Source: an uncultured delta proteobacterium (GTDB taxonomy: Bacteria; Desulfobacterota; Desulfovibrionia; Desulfovibrionales; Desulfovibrionaceae). From it: 64,000 bases of DNA. Numbering within the stretch: position 1 is the first letter of the stretch; each line of letters opens with the position of its first letter. The DNA lies in contig CAILNX010000043.1 of the NCBI GenBank assembly GCA_903835685.1, positions 124,001 to 188,000 on the forward strand, given 5' to 3'. The position numbers and the translations under genes are program-made. Of this stretch, positions 8,640 through 17,572 are shown in pieces. A model generated the notes under the pieces. That model worked only from the letters and a program-made list of their open reading frames with translations. It ran no database searches and had not been told where the DNA came from.

Positions 8640-9308
8640 ATGGCCGGAAAACCGTACTGGATCGCCTTTGGCGACATCCACGAAAACACCCAGTTCATCC
8701 CCAAGATTCCCGGCATCCGGGAGGCCCAGGGGATCATCATCAGCGGGGACCTGACCAACCGGGGGAGCCTGGCCTCGGCCCGGGAGGTCTACGAGACCGC
8801 ACGGGCGGCCAACCCAAAAGTCCTGGCCCAGATCGGGAACATGGATAAGGCCGAGATCACCGAATACCTGAAGGGCCAGGGGGCCAACATCCACCTGGAG
8901 ACCCGGGAGATCGCGCCAGGCCTGGGGCTCATGGGCGTGGGCTTCTCCACCCCCACGCCGTTCGGCACGCCCAGCGAGGTTTCGGACCACCAGATCGGCC
9001 TGTGGCTGGACGAGACCTACGCCAAGGCCCAGGCCTTCACCCGCCTGATCCTGGTCTGCCACACCCCGCCCCACGATACCACGGTGGACAAGCTCGGCAC
9101 CGGACAGCACGTGGGCAGCCGGGCCGTGCGGGCCTTCATCGAGCGGGTCCAGCCGGACATCTGCATCACCGGACACATCCACGAGGCCCGGGGCATGGAC
9201 CAGATCGGGGCCACCCGGGTGTACAACCCGGGCATGCTCGGCGGCGGGGGCTATCTGCGCCTGGACCTGACCGATGCGGGCGTGGAGGTGCGGACCTTAA
9301 GCGTGTGA
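8640..9308 (+). CDS. Calcineurin-like metallophosphoesterase
   Basis: A 222-residue phosphoesterase domain protein. Metal-binding motifs appear in order: GDIHE (about residue 11, where the usual form is GDxHG), SGDLTNRG, GNMDK (usual GNCD), CHTPP and GHIHEA. The compact YfcE-like size suggests a small phosphodiesterase or phosphatase. The substrate cannot be told. The start at 8640 has AAGGAGG 7 bases upstream. It is divergent from the cyclo-ligase and followed by an AT-rich element. Confidence 0.85.
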   Translation: MAGKPYWIAFGDIHENTQFIPKIPGIREAQGIIISGDLTNRGSLASAREVYETARAANPKVLAQIGNMDKAEITEYLKGQGANIHLETREIAPGLGLMGVGFSTPTPFGTPSEVSDHQIGLWLDETYAKAQAFTRLILVCHTPPHDTTVDKLGTGQHVGSRAVRAFIERVQPDICITGHIHEARGMDQIGATRVYNPGMLGGGGYLRLDLTDAGVEVRTLSV

Positions 9309-9336
9309 CGCAGCGTTCCGCCACCGAACCCAAACC

Positions 9337-9372
9337 AGAAAGAAGAATAAATATTATTATTTCTTACTCTTA
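9337..9372 (+). repeat. AT-rich 3' element, copy 3
   Basis: From AGAAAGAAGAATAAATATT to ATTTCTTACTCTTA, 28 bp after the phosphoesterase stop. The ends are near-complementary (AAGAATAA... against ...TTCTTACTCTT), so the RNA could fold into a long A-U hairpin. Same family as the copies at 5902, 26761 and 62607. Confidence 0.55.
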
Positions 9373-9417
9373 CGCCGCCATGACCGGTCGGCCGATTCTG
9401 GAGCGCCAGGCCAAACC

Positions 9418-9888
9418 ATGCGCGCCCTCCGTTTGATCTGGGTCGGCCGCCTCAAGGAGCCCTTTTTCCGCGAGGCCTGCGACCACTACCTGCACAAGCT
9501 CGGGCGCTCCTGCCCCCTCAAGGAGGTGGTGGTCAAGGACGCGCCCGCCAAGCTACCCGAGCCTGACCGGGTGGCCCATGAGGGCCGGGAAATAGTACGC
9601 CGCCTGGAGCCCAAGGATATCGTCATCTGCCTGGACGAGCGCGGCATCCGGCCCACCTCCCGGGAACTGGCCAAGCTTCTGGGCAACTGGTGGGAAAGCC
9701 CGGGGCGCACGGCGGCCCTGTGCATCGGCGGCCCTTTCGGCCTGTCCGCCGAGGTCAAGGCCCGGGCCGAGATCACCCTGTCCCTCTCCCCCCTGACCCT
9801 GCCCCACGACCTGGCCCGGGTGGTGCTCCTGGAGCAGTTGTACCGGGCGGCCAGCATCCTGGCCGGGTCGCCCTACCACCACGATTGA
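9418..9888 (+). CDS. rlmH: 23S rRNA (pseudouridine1915-N3)-methyltransferase RlmH
   Basis: SPOUT-class methyltransferase that modifies helix 69 of 23S rRNA in the assembled ribosome, 156 residues. The family pattern is clear: ICLDERGIRPTSRELA, the knotted SAM site CIGGPFGLSAEV, then LSLSPLTLPHDLARVVLLEQ and the terminal SPYHHD. The final tyrosine-histidine segment is typical. The ATG at 9418 lacks a strong ribosome-binding site, but no better start is available. Confidence 0.95.
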   Translation: MRALRLIWVGRLKEPFFREACDHYLHKLGRSCPLKEVVVKDAPAKLPEPDRVAHEGREIVRRLEPKDIVICLDERGIRPTSRELAKLLGNWWESPGRTAALCIGGPFGLSAEVKARAEITLSLSPLTLPHDLARVVLLEQLYRAASILAGSPYHHD

Positions 9889-10198
9889 CTGAAATTCGTG
9901 CCACGCTCCGCACACGAATATACATAGCAAATTTCGGCCCGAACCGAATTTGTGTTGCCCCTTGCCCCCTGATTCTGCCCTTTTCCCCCTTCGCTTTGCC
10001 CCCTACCCAGGTCCTTTTCTCTCTCAGCCGCCCCAATTCCGCTGACCCGGACCTAGCCCTTGCCAGGCAACAGTCGAGTTTTTGTCATAATATTCCCCAG
10101 ACAGAGTCTAGAGAAAGGTTAAAAAACTTTACAAAACATTGTTTATTGGATACCGAGGTGTTGGCTCTGGTACGGACCAGGGGGGAGGCGACGCCGGA
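9889..10198. other. Intergenic region upstream of the export-type operon
   Basis: 310 bp. The left part (9950-10020) is a C/T-rich tract on the plus strand. The right part (10080-10145) is the most AT-rich stretch here and contains TTGTCATAATATTCC and AAACTTTACAAAACATTG, a likely promoter area. No -35/-10 pair with good spacing could be fixed, and no gene was seen. Confidence 0.3.
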
Positions 10199-12397
10199 AT
10201 GCGGAAGGGGCCTCGGCTGCATTTCCAACCATTCCAGTATAATGGCAAAAAATCGGGCCAGGATGGATTTTTTTCCGGCCCGAGGCTCTTTTTCGTCCTC
10301 TGTCTGACCCTGGTGTGCGTTCTGCCCCTGGCCGGCTGCGGCCCCTTGCGCGCCGATCCCCGCGTCCTGCGCGAAAAAAACGCCCCGGAAGAACTGGCCC
10401 AGATTCGGGCCTTTGACCCGGCCATCGAGTCCCCCCTGACCCTGGCCGCGGCCATTGACTACGCCCTGAAAAACAACCTCCAGGCCAAGCTTTCGGAGAT
10501 GGAAAAGACCATCCAGGAGGAGTCGGTCACGGGCCGCAAGGTGGCCATGCTCCCCAGCCTCCTGGCCGAGGCCGAAATCTCGGAAAAATCCCGGGACGTG
10601 GCCAGCAAATCCATCAACGCCAACACCAAGGCCATCTCCCTGGACCCGTCCATCTCCACGGATCGCGACCTGCAAAAAGGCACGGCCACCTTCACCTGGA
10701 ACCTCCTGGACTTCGGGGTGGGCTATTTCCGCGCCCGCCAGGCCGCCAACCAGGCGGTCATCGCCGCCCAGCGCCTGGAGCGGGCCAAGCAGAAGCTCAT
10801 CCTGGAAGTCACCCGGGCCTACGGCCAGGCCGTGGCCGCCCGGGAGTCCGCGCTCATGGCCAGAAAGCTCCTGGCCCGTTTCAGGGACCGCCAGAACCTG
10901 GCCCTGGAGCAGGTCCAGGACAGCCTGGTCTCGGCCGCCACGGGACTGCGCAGCGAAATCAAGTACATCGAAGGGCTCATTCAGCTCTCGGAATTCGAGT
11001 CCCGCTACTCAAACTCCCGGGCCTCCCTGGCCCAACTCCTGGGCCTGCCCCCCAGCGCGGACATCACCCTGGCGGACATGGACACCGCCACCCTGCCCAC
11101 GGACCTGGCCTTGAACGTGGACACCATGGAGTCCGAGGCCATCCACAAACGGCCCGAGCTCTCGGAAAAGGACCTGGAACAGGCGGTCACCGAGGACGAG
11201 GCCCGGGTGGCCCTGGCCCAGATGTTCCCCTCCCCGGCCTTTTTCCTGCGCCTGGAATACGACTCCAACAGCTTTTTGACCGTGCACGACTGGTACACCA
11301 CGGGGCTTCGGGCCACCTGGAACCTCTTCTCCATCCCCATGCAGATGAACAACCGGCGCATCGCCCTGCTCAAGGGCGACTACATCAAGCAGGAGCGCAC
11401 GGCCCTGGCCGTGGCTGTCCTGGCCCAGTTGCACATCGCCTGGTTCAACTACAGAAACGCCGTGGAACAGTGCCTGCTCAAGCGCAATTTGCACGACAAA
11501 CACGCCAAGCTGGTCCTGGAGATGGAAAAGCTGCGCCTGGTGGGGGACATCAACGAGGACGACTACGTCCAGGCCCTGACCCAGTACTTTTTCGCCCGGG
11601 TCCAGTTCATGGGCGCCTTTGCCGAGCTTCTGGCCGCACGCGAAATGGTCTTCAACTCCCTGGGCCGCACGGCTGGCGAGGACCGGGGCTATGCCGATCT
11701 GCACTACCTGCCCCCCGGGGACCCGGTCTTCCCCAGCCTGGACGAGGCCATGCGCCAGGCCCTGGCCCAGGCCCGGGACAAACCCGAGTCCCGGCCCGGG
11801 CAGACCCCCCGCCTGGAGCCCGTAAGCCCCAGGCCCGAAGCCCCGGCCCAGCCCCAGGTTGCGCCGCCCGTGTCCCAGGCTGAACCGCCCATGGCCTCCG
11901 TGCCTGAAACGGCCCTGGCGGAGCCTGTGGCCCAGCCCGAGCCCGCTCCGGCCGCCCCTGTCTCCCCTGTCGTCCAGGCCGCCCTCCCGCTGCCGCCGCC
12001 CCCTCCGGCCGAGCCCCCGGGACCGCCCATGCCCGATCTGGCGGCCATGCACGCCGTGTTCACCCCCATTTCGGACATCTATTCGGATCGCTACGAAAAG
12101 CTCCAGATCTCCTATTTCCAGGGACCGGACTTCCGGGGTATCAAGATGGCCTCCACCTCCAAGACCCCGGACTGCCGGGTCGTGAACGCGGGCGTCCCCG
12201 ACAAGCTGATCCTGGACATCGGCGGCCACTGGGAGAACCGGGGGGCCAAGGAAGTGGACCTGAACCACGGGAATACGGGCAAGGTGCGCATCGGCAGCCA
12301 CCCGGACAAGCTGCGCCTGGTGCTGGAGATGGCCGGGCTGGGCGGACGGGCCCCGGAAGTACTCCGGGGCGACGGCCAGGTCATCATGTTTTTCTGA
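10199..12397 (+). CDS. TolC-like outer-membrane lipoprotein with C-terminal AMIN-like domain
   Basis: A 732-residue protein. Residues 29-47 are a hydrophobic signal ending in the lipobox PLAGC, with C47 the acylation site. Residues about 70-480 form the OEP/TolC helical barrel, with duplicated segments rich in long helices and the LDFGVGYFRARQAANQAV and ATWNLFSIPMQMNNRR motifs. A Pro/Ala-rich linker (about 520-625) leads to a C-terminal domain ending VRIGSHPDKLRLVLEM and VIMFF, which looks like an AMIN peptidoglycan-binding domain. The start at ATG 10199 has GGGGGAGG upstream. The adaptor gene 26 bp downstream suggests a trans-envelope conduit. The TolC-AMIN fusion is unusual. Confidence 0.82.
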   Translation: MRKGPRLHFQPFQYNGKKSGQDGFFSGPRLFFVLCLTLVCVLPLAGCGPLRADPRVLREKNAPEELAQIRAFDPAIESPLTLAAAIDYALKNNLQAKLSEMEKTIQEESVTGRKVAMLPSLLAEAEISEKSRDVASKSINANTKAISLDPSISTDRDLQKGTATFTWNLLDFGVGYFRARQAANQAVIAAQRLERAKQKLILEVTRAYGQAVAARESALMARKLLARFRDRQNLALEQVQDSLVSAATGLRSEIKYIEGLIQLSEFESRYSNSRASLAQLLGLPPSADITLADMDTATLPTDLALNVDTMESEAIHKRPELSEKDLEQAVTEDEARVALAQMFPSPAFFLRLEYDSNSFLTVHDWYTTGLRATWNLFSIPMQMNNRRIALLKGDYIKQERTALAVAVLAQLHIAWFNYRNAVEQCLLKRNLHDKHAKLVLEMEKLRLVGDINEDDYVQALTQYFFARVQFMGAFAELLAAREMVFNSLGRTAGEDRGYADLHYLPPGDPVFPSLDEAMRQALAQARDKPESRPGQTPRLEPVSPRPEAPAQPQVAPPVSQAEPPMASVPETALAEPVAQPEPAPAAPVSPVVQAALPLPPPPPAEPPGPPMPDLAAMHAVFTPISDIYSDRYEKLQISYFQGPDFRGIKMASTSKTPDCRVVNAGVPDKLILDIGGHWENRGAKEVDLNHGNTGKVRIGSHPDKLRLVLEMAGLGGRAPEVLRGDGQVIMFF

Positions 12398-12423
12398 GCG
12401 CCACGAGCAAGGACAATGCAGAC

Positions 12424-13602
12424 ATGCGCATGACACGAATCCTCATCGGCGGGCTGGCCCTGACCGCCCTCCTGCTCGGCCAGGCGGCCCTGGCCCAGAA
12501 CCAGATTCAGCAGAGCGTGACCCCGCCGGGCCAGGCCACCCCCTCCCCGGCCCTGCCCCGCCAGGCGGTCCAGCCCCCGTCCGCCGCCGCTCAGGCCCAG
12601 CCCCAGACCTCACCGGCCCAGGCCAGTCCGGCCCCCAGTCCGGCCCAAAGTCCGGCCCCTGTCCGCCAGGCCATTCAGGCCCCGGCGTCACCCGCCCAGG
12701 CCGCGCCAACGCCTGCCGCATCCCCAAGCCCGGCCCAGGCCCAACCCGTGAGCCAGCCCGTGAGCCAATCAGGAGCCAGGACCACCCAGATTTCCGTGGT
12801 GTTCGCCCCACGCAACCAGGCCGTGCTCTCGGCCGAGGTCACGGGCGTGGTCAAGGAAGTGTCCCGGGAGTTCGGCCAGACCTTTGAACCCGGGACCCCG
12901 CTCATCCGCCTGGACCCCACGGTGTACAAGGCCAATTACGCCCAGGCCGCCGCCGCCCTGGAGGCCGCCCGCACGGCCTCGGCTGCGGCCGAGACCCTGT
13001 ACAAGGACAAGACCGTGCTGAAAAAAGCCCAGGCGGTCTTAAGCGCGGCCAAGGCCGACTACGAGGCCAAGGAAAAGCTCTACAGCGGGCACTCCACCTC
13101 CCTGCGCGAGTTGGAGGCCTCCCGCCGGGAATTGAACGTGGCCGAGGCCAACCGGGAGATTTCCCAGCTCACCAGCCTGCCCGAGTACGAGGAGGCCAGG
13201 AAGAACCTGGCCCAGGCCCAGGCCCGGTTCAAGATCGCGGAAAAAGAGATGGAGGGCTGCCAGATACTGGCCCCCTACAAGGGCCGGGTGGAAAAACTCC
13301 TGGTCAATGTGAACGAACTGGTGGAGCGGGGCCGCCCCCTGATCCAGGTCATTGACGACGAGGTCCTGCGGGCCAAGTTCCTGGCCCCGTCCGTGGCCGT
13401 GCAGACCGTACGGCCGGGCATGAACGTGGTCATCGAGGTCAACGAACTGGGCAAGCGGGTCACGGGCCGGGTGTCCCACGTGAGCGCCGTGCTGGACCCG
13501 GCCAGCGGCACCTTCGAGGTCTACGCCGAGGTGGACAACCCCACCGGGTCCTTACGCAGCGGCATGACCGGCCAGGTGGACCCGGCCTCCCTGAAGAACT
13601 GA
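12424..13602 (+). CDS. Periplasmic adaptor (HlyD/RND-MFP family)
   Basis: A 392-residue membrane-fusion protein. It has an N-terminal signal peptide (RILIGGLALTALLLGQAALA), then a low-complexity Ala/Pro/Gln linker to about residue 115. A split lipoyl domain follows (VLSAEVTGVVKEV... and ILAPYKGRVEKLLV...ELVERGRPLIQV), flanking a long alpha-hairpin (about 175-275). The C-terminus is a beta-barrel plus the GTFEVYAEVDNP segment seen in RND-type adaptors. It would bridge the TolC-like protein to an inner-membrane partner. It ends one base before the next gene, so it is in the same transcript. Confidence 0.87.
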   Translation: MRMTRILIGGLALTALLLGQAALAQNQIQQSVTPPGQATPSPALPRQAVQPPSAAAQAQPQTSPAQASPAPSPAQSPAPVRQAIQAPASPAQAAPTPAASPSPAQAQPVSQPVSQSGARTTQISVVFAPRNQAVLSAEVTGVVKEVSREFGQTFEPGTPLIRLDPTVYKANYAQAAAALEAARTASAAAETLYKDKTVLKKAQAVLSAAKADYEAKEKLYSGHSTSLRELEASRRELNVAEANREISQLTSLPEYEEARKNLAQAQARFKIAEKEMEGCQILAPYKGRVEKLLVNVNELVERGRPLIQVIDDEVLRAKFLAPSVAVQTVRPGMNVVIEVNELGKRVTGRVSHVSAVLDPASGTFEVYAEVDNPTGSLRSGMTGQVDPASLKN

Positions 13603-13603
13603 C

Positions 13604-14965
13604 ATGAGCGAGCCCGTCCGCCCCTCCCCGGCCCAAAGCCCCCTGGCGGTCCTCTACCGCCTGACCCTGGAGGCCCTGTCCTGCGCCAACCTGCGCGAGC
13701 TGACCTACCGGATTCTCAACCGCACCGTGGAGCTTTCCCCCTACCACCGGGCCACTCTTTGGAGCTTAAGCCGCAGTTCCCCCCGCTTCCTGGGCGTGTC
13801 CGGCCGGGTGGACGCCGAGACCTACTCGCCCTTGCGCGAGGCCTGGCAGCGCCTGGTGGGCGCGGTCCAGGACCCTGGTGCGGCGCGCATCCTCTCGGCC
13901 AAGGATTTTCTCGGCCTGGCCAGCCAGTGGGCGGTCCTGGACAAGGCCTCTTCGGGCTTGAGCGTGGCCTACGTCCCCCTGGCCGCCCAGGGCGAGGTTC
14001 TGGGCGTCTTGTGGCTGGAGCGCTGGTCCGGTGCGGTCTGGCAGGAGGAGGAGGTCCGACTTCTGGAGTCCCTGGGGGCCGGGTACGGCGCGGTATGGGA
14101 CAAGCTGGTGCGCCGCCGGACCCTGTACGAGCGCATCAGCCTGATGCTCCGCCGCCGCTCGGCCGTGTTCGGGGTCCTGGCCCTGGTCCTGGGCGCATCC
14201 CTCATCTGGCGCATGCCCCTGCGGGTGGTGGCCCCCTGCGAGATCGTGCCCAAGGACCCCACAGTGGTCACGGCCCCCCTGAACGGCGTGGTGGCCGAGG
14301 TCACGGTGCAGCCCGGCCAGGAGGTCAAGCCCGGGGACACCCTGTTCGTGTACGACAAGCGCGTGGCCCTGGAGGATTTGAAGGTGGCCCGCCAGCAGGT
14401 CCAGATCATCCAGTCCAGCCTGACCCGGTCCAAGATGCAGGCCTTTGGCAGCGAGGAGGCCCGGGCCGACGTGGCCCTGCTGGACCTGAAGCTGGACCAG
14501 GAGCGGGTCAAGCTCCAACTGGCCGAATCCAATTTTTCCAAGCTGGAGGTCCGGGCTGAGAGGCCGGGCACCGTGGTCATCAACGACCCCTTCGAGTGGC
14601 GGGGCAAGCCCGTGCGCATCGGGGAGCAGGTGCTCATGCTGGTGGACCCGGCCAGCACCAAGCTCAGGGTCTGGCTGGCCGAGGACGACCACATCTCCTT
14701 TGATCCCAAGGTGCCGGTCAAGGTCCTGCTCAACGCCCTGCCTGAAGAGACCCGGGCCGCCCGGCTCACCTACGTGGCCCAGGGCGTGAGCCAGAGCCCC
14801 AAGGGCGCGGCCTCGGTCATGGCCGAGGCGGACTGGACCACCCCGGACGCAGCGCTCAAGGCCGGACTCCAGGGCGTGGCCGTGACCTACGGGGAAGAGG
14901 TGTCCCTGGCCTACTGGCTGTTGCGCAAGCCCTGGGCCGCCCTGCGCAAGTTGGTGGGGATCTAG
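13604..14965 (+). CDS. GAF-like domain, membrane helix and HlyD-like periplasmic domain
   Basis: A 453-residue protein. Residues 10-170 look like a GAF domain (VAYVPLAAQGEVLGVLWLE is the typical central strand pair). A basic stretch RRRTLYERISLMLRRR precedes one membrane helix at about 187-203. The rest is an HlyD fold: lipoyl half APLNGVVAEVTVQPGQEVKPG, a short hairpin, second half RAERPGTVVINDPF, then a barrel. The topology would place the GAF domain in the cytoplasm and the adaptor in the periplasm, so a cytoplasmic signal could gate the export path. The ligand is unknown. The start follows the previous stop by 1 bp. Confidence 0.8.
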   Translation: MSEPVRPSPAQSPLAVLYRLTLEALSCANLRELTYRILNRTVELSPYHRATLWSLSRSSPRFLGVSGRVDAETYSPLREAWQRLVGAVQDPGAARILSAKDFLGLASQWAVLDKASSGLSVAYVPLAAQGEVLGVLWLERWSGAVWQEEEVRLLESLGAGYGAVWDKLVRRRTLYERISLMLRRRSAVFGVLALVLGASLIWRMPLRVVAPCEIVPKDPTVVTAPLNGVVAEVTVQPGQEVKPGDTLFVYDKRVALEDLKVARQQVQIIQSSLTRSKMQAFGSEEARADVALLDLKLDQERVKLQLAESNFSKLEVRAERPGTVVINDPFEWRGKPVRIGEQVLMLVDPASTKLRVWLAEDDHISFDPKVPVKVLLNALPEETRAARLTYVAQGVSQSPKGAASVMAEADWTTPDAALKAGLQGVAVTYGEEVSLAYWLLRKPWAALRKLVGI

Positions 14966-15007
14966 GGCCGGACGATTTGTTTCAGAAACGCCCAAAGGAG
15001 CACCAGG

Positions 15008-15355
15008 ATGGCAAGCATCAAACTTCCGCCCAATGCGCCGAAACCCACGGACGAGGGCCAGAAGAAACCAGAGGGAGGGGCCATGCCCGAGACCAAGGAC
15101 GCAGGGGAAACCCGCCTGCAGATCATGCTGGCCCAGGACCTGGACTATTTGTACCGGGACATGTTCAACGTGCACGTGGGCCTGGACGAGGTCATCCTGG
15201 AGTTCGGCAACCTGCACCGGGTCCCGGAACACTCGGCCACCATCTCCAACCGCATCGTCCTGTCCGTGCGCAACGCCGTGCGCCTCCAGCAGGTGCTGGG
15301 CAAGGTCATCCTGGAGGCCCAGGAAAAGGGCCAGGCCGCGGCCCAGAAGAAATAG
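15008..15355 (+). CDS. DUF3467-family small protein
   Basis: A 115-residue soluble protein. After a charged, flexible first 35 residues it carries the DUF3467 pattern: YRDMFNVHVGLDEVILEFG, then ISNRIVLSVRNAVRLQQVL, ending in a Lys/Ala-rich helix. The family has no known function. The start at 15008 has AAAGGAG upstream. It sits between the GAF-HlyD gene and the M50 gene in the same transcript, so a cytoplasmic accessory role for that membrane system is inferred. Confidence 0.7.
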   Translation: MASIKLPPNAPKPTDEGQKKPEGGAMPETKDAGETRLQIMLAQDLDYLYRDMFNVHVGLDEVILEFGNLHRVPEHSATISNRIVLSVRNAVRLQQVLGKVILEAQEKGQAAAQKK

Positions 15356-15407
15356 CCCTCGTCCCGGCCGTCATCAAAGGGCGGCGGGCCGGACCCGGTG
15401 AGCGCCC

Positions 15408-17570
15408 ATGAATCCGCCAAGCAGGCCAACGCCCGACATGCCCACGTCCGCCGTGCCCGCAGACACCCCCTTGCCGGTCCTCAGGCCCGACCTGGAGTTC
15501 CATCCTGGCCCGGCCGAGCACGACGGCTCGCCCACGGCGGTCATCCACGACCCCCTGGCCCGCACCTATTCCAAAATCGGCTGGGCCGAGGCGGAAATCC
15601 TCGCCCGCCTGCGCCGTCCCACCACCCTGGACCGGCTCCTGGCGGACCTCGCCCAGGGCACCACCCTGCGGCCCAGCGCCCAGGAGGTGCTCACCCTGTG
15701 CCGCCACGCCCAGCTTCTGGGGCTCACGGTGGACAGCCTCATCCACCCGGTGGCCGACCTCATGAAGCGCGACCAGGTGCGCAAAATCCATCCCCTGACC
15801 TGGCTGCTGCACCATTATCTTTATTTCCGGGTGCCTCTGCTGCGGCCCGACGCCTTTCTGCGGGCCACCCTGCCCTGGGTGCGCTTCCTGGGCGGCCGGG
15901 CGGCCCTGACCCTGTACGCCGTGCTCTTTAGCCTGGGCCTGGTGCTCCTTTTGGAAAACCCCGGGGCCTACCTGCACACCTTCACCTATTTCTTCGATTT
16001 GGCCGGGCTGGCCCACTACGGGCTGGCCATCGCGCTCATCAAGGCCGTGCACGAGTTCGCCCACGCCTACACGGCCACCCGCTTCGGGGCCAGGGTCCCG
16101 GTCATGGGCCTGGCCTTCATCGTCATGTGGCCCGTGGCCTATTGCGACGTGACCGACGCCTGGAAGATCCCCGAACGCGGCAAGCGCCTGGCCATCGCCC
16201 TGGCCGGGATCGCGGCCGAGCTGGTCATTGCCGGGACCGCGCTCCTGGGCTGGGGCCTGACCCTGCCCGGGACCCTGAACAGCGTGTTCTTCACCGTGTC
16301 CTCGGTGTCGCTCGCCTCCACCCTGCTGGTCAATTTGAACCCGGCCATGCGTTACGACGGGTACTACATCTTCATGGACCTGATGGGCGTGGACAACCTC
16401 CAGCCCCGGGCCTTTGCCCTGACCCTGTACCTCTGGCGCACCCGGTTCCTGGGCCTGACCCTGCCCCATCCCGAGCCCGGGGTGTCCCCGCGCCTGGCCC
16501 TGGGCATGGTCCTCTATTCCCTCTACGCCTGGGCCTACCGCCTGGTGCTCTATTTGGGCATCGCCGTGCTGGTTTACCACAAATTCACCAAGGTCCTGGG
16601 CGCGGCCCTCTTTGCCGTGGAAGTGGGCTGGTTCATCGTCGCCCCCGCCGTGCGGGAGGCCAAGGAGCTTTCGGCCATGAAGCATCTGTTCCGTCTCAAC
16701 CGGTCGCTTATGGGCACCCTGGCCGCCCTGGCCCTGGCCGCGCTCTGGGCCGCCCTGCCCCTGCCCCGGACCCTGACCGTTCCGGCCGCCGCGGTCCCGG
16801 CCAAGGCCCAGACCGTGTACGCCCCGCACTCGGGCCTGCTGGCCGAGATGTACGTGGCCCGGGGCATGCGCGTGGAAAAGGGCCAAGTCCTGGCCAAGGT
16901 GGTATCCGAGGAACTGGAGACCCAGACCCGGGGCCTGGAGTTGGAGCGCTCCATCCTGGTGCGTGAGCAGTCCGTGTACGCGGGCGACGAGAAGCACAAG
17001 GCCCTGCTGCCCCAGAAGAAGGAGGAGATCGCCGGGGTGGAGGCCCAACTGGCGGCCGTGAGCACCCAGGGACTCCAGAACACCCTGGCCGCCGAGGTGG
17101 CCGGGCTGGTTTACGATTGGGACGAGAGCCTGTACCCGGGCCGCTTCGTGAGCAAGGACGCGGTGCTCGGCCGCATCGCGGACCTGGCCTCCATCAAGGT
17201 GGCTGCCTATGTGCCCGAGGAAATGGTCGCGGACATCCGGCCCGGCCAGACCGCCATTTTCACCGTGCCCGGCCTGGATGCGCCCATGACCGCCACGGTG
17301 GAGTCCATCAGCCCGGCCCGGGCCACGCGCATCGAATACCCGGCCCTGACCTCCGAGGGCGGCGGGCCGCTGCCCGTGCGCAAGGACGCCCAGGGCCGTT
17401 TGCACCTGCTGGAAAGCTGCTATCAGGTGGATCTCGTCCTGGCCCCGGGACACCCGCCCCTGAAGGTGGGCCAAAGCGGCCAGGTCCGGCTGTCCACGGC
17501 CCCGCGCTCGCTTCTGGCCGAGGCAGGCCGGGCGGCCTACCGGGTGGTCATGCGGGAGAGCAATTTTTAG
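15408..17570 (+). CDS. M50 (site-2-protease-like) membrane metalloprotease fused to an HlyD-type domain
   Basis: A 720-residue protein. Residues 1-150 are soluble. Residues about 165-450 are a polytopic membrane core with the zinc motif HEFAH at 215-219 and the second M50 motif NPAMRYDGYY at 311-320. After a last helix (about 437-455) comes a periplasmic lipoyl/HlyD domain (VYAPHSGLLAEMYVARG and GLVYDWDESLYPG) plus a barrel. The architecture matches proteins annotated as putative peptide zinc metalloproteases with HlyD tails. Both catalytic motifs are intact. It may process or pass a substrate to the adaptors and TolC-like protein. It ends 2 bp from the stop of the convergent giant gene. Confidence 0.85.
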   Translation: MNPPSRPTPDMPTSAVPADTPLPVLRPDLEFHPGPAEHDGSPTAVIHDPLARTYSKIGWAEAEILARLRRPTTLDRLLADLAQGTTLRPSAQEVLTLCRHAQLLGLTVDSLIHPVADLMKRDQVRKIHPLTWLLHHYLYFRVPLLRPDAFLRATLPWVRFLGGRAALTLYAVLFSLGLVLLLENPGAYLHTFTYFFDLAGLAHYGLAIALIKAVHEFAHAYTATRFGARVPVMGLAFIVMWPVAYCDVTDAWKIPERGKRLAIALAGIAAELVIAGTALLGWGLTLPGTLNSVFFTVSSVSLASTLLVNLNPAMRYDGYYIFMDLMGVDNLQPRAFALTLYLWRTRFLGLTLPHPEPGVSPRLALGMVLYSLYAWAYRLVLYLGIAVLVYHKFTKVLGAALFAVEVGWFIVAPAVREAKELSAMKHLFRLNRSLMGTLAALALAALWAALPLPRTLTVPAAAVPAKAQTVYAPHSGLLAEMYVARGMRVEKGQVLAKVVSEELETQTRGLELERSILVREQSVYAGDEKHKALLPQKKEEIAGVEAQLAAVSTQGLQNTLAAEVAGLVYDWDESLYPGRFVSKDAVLGRIADLASIKVAAYVPEEMVADIRPGQTAIFTVPGLDAPMTATVESISPARATRIEYPALTSEGGGPLPVRKDAQGRLHLLESCYQVDLVLAPGHPPLKVGQSGQVRLSTAPRSLLAEAGRAAYRVVMRESNF

Positions 17571-17572
17571 CT

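Noticed and set aside
15306-17474. Long minus-strand open frame opposite the DUF3467 and M50 genes
   Set aside because: The translation is Gly/Gln/His-rich with no motif, while the plus strand encodes DUF3467 and the HEFAH protease.
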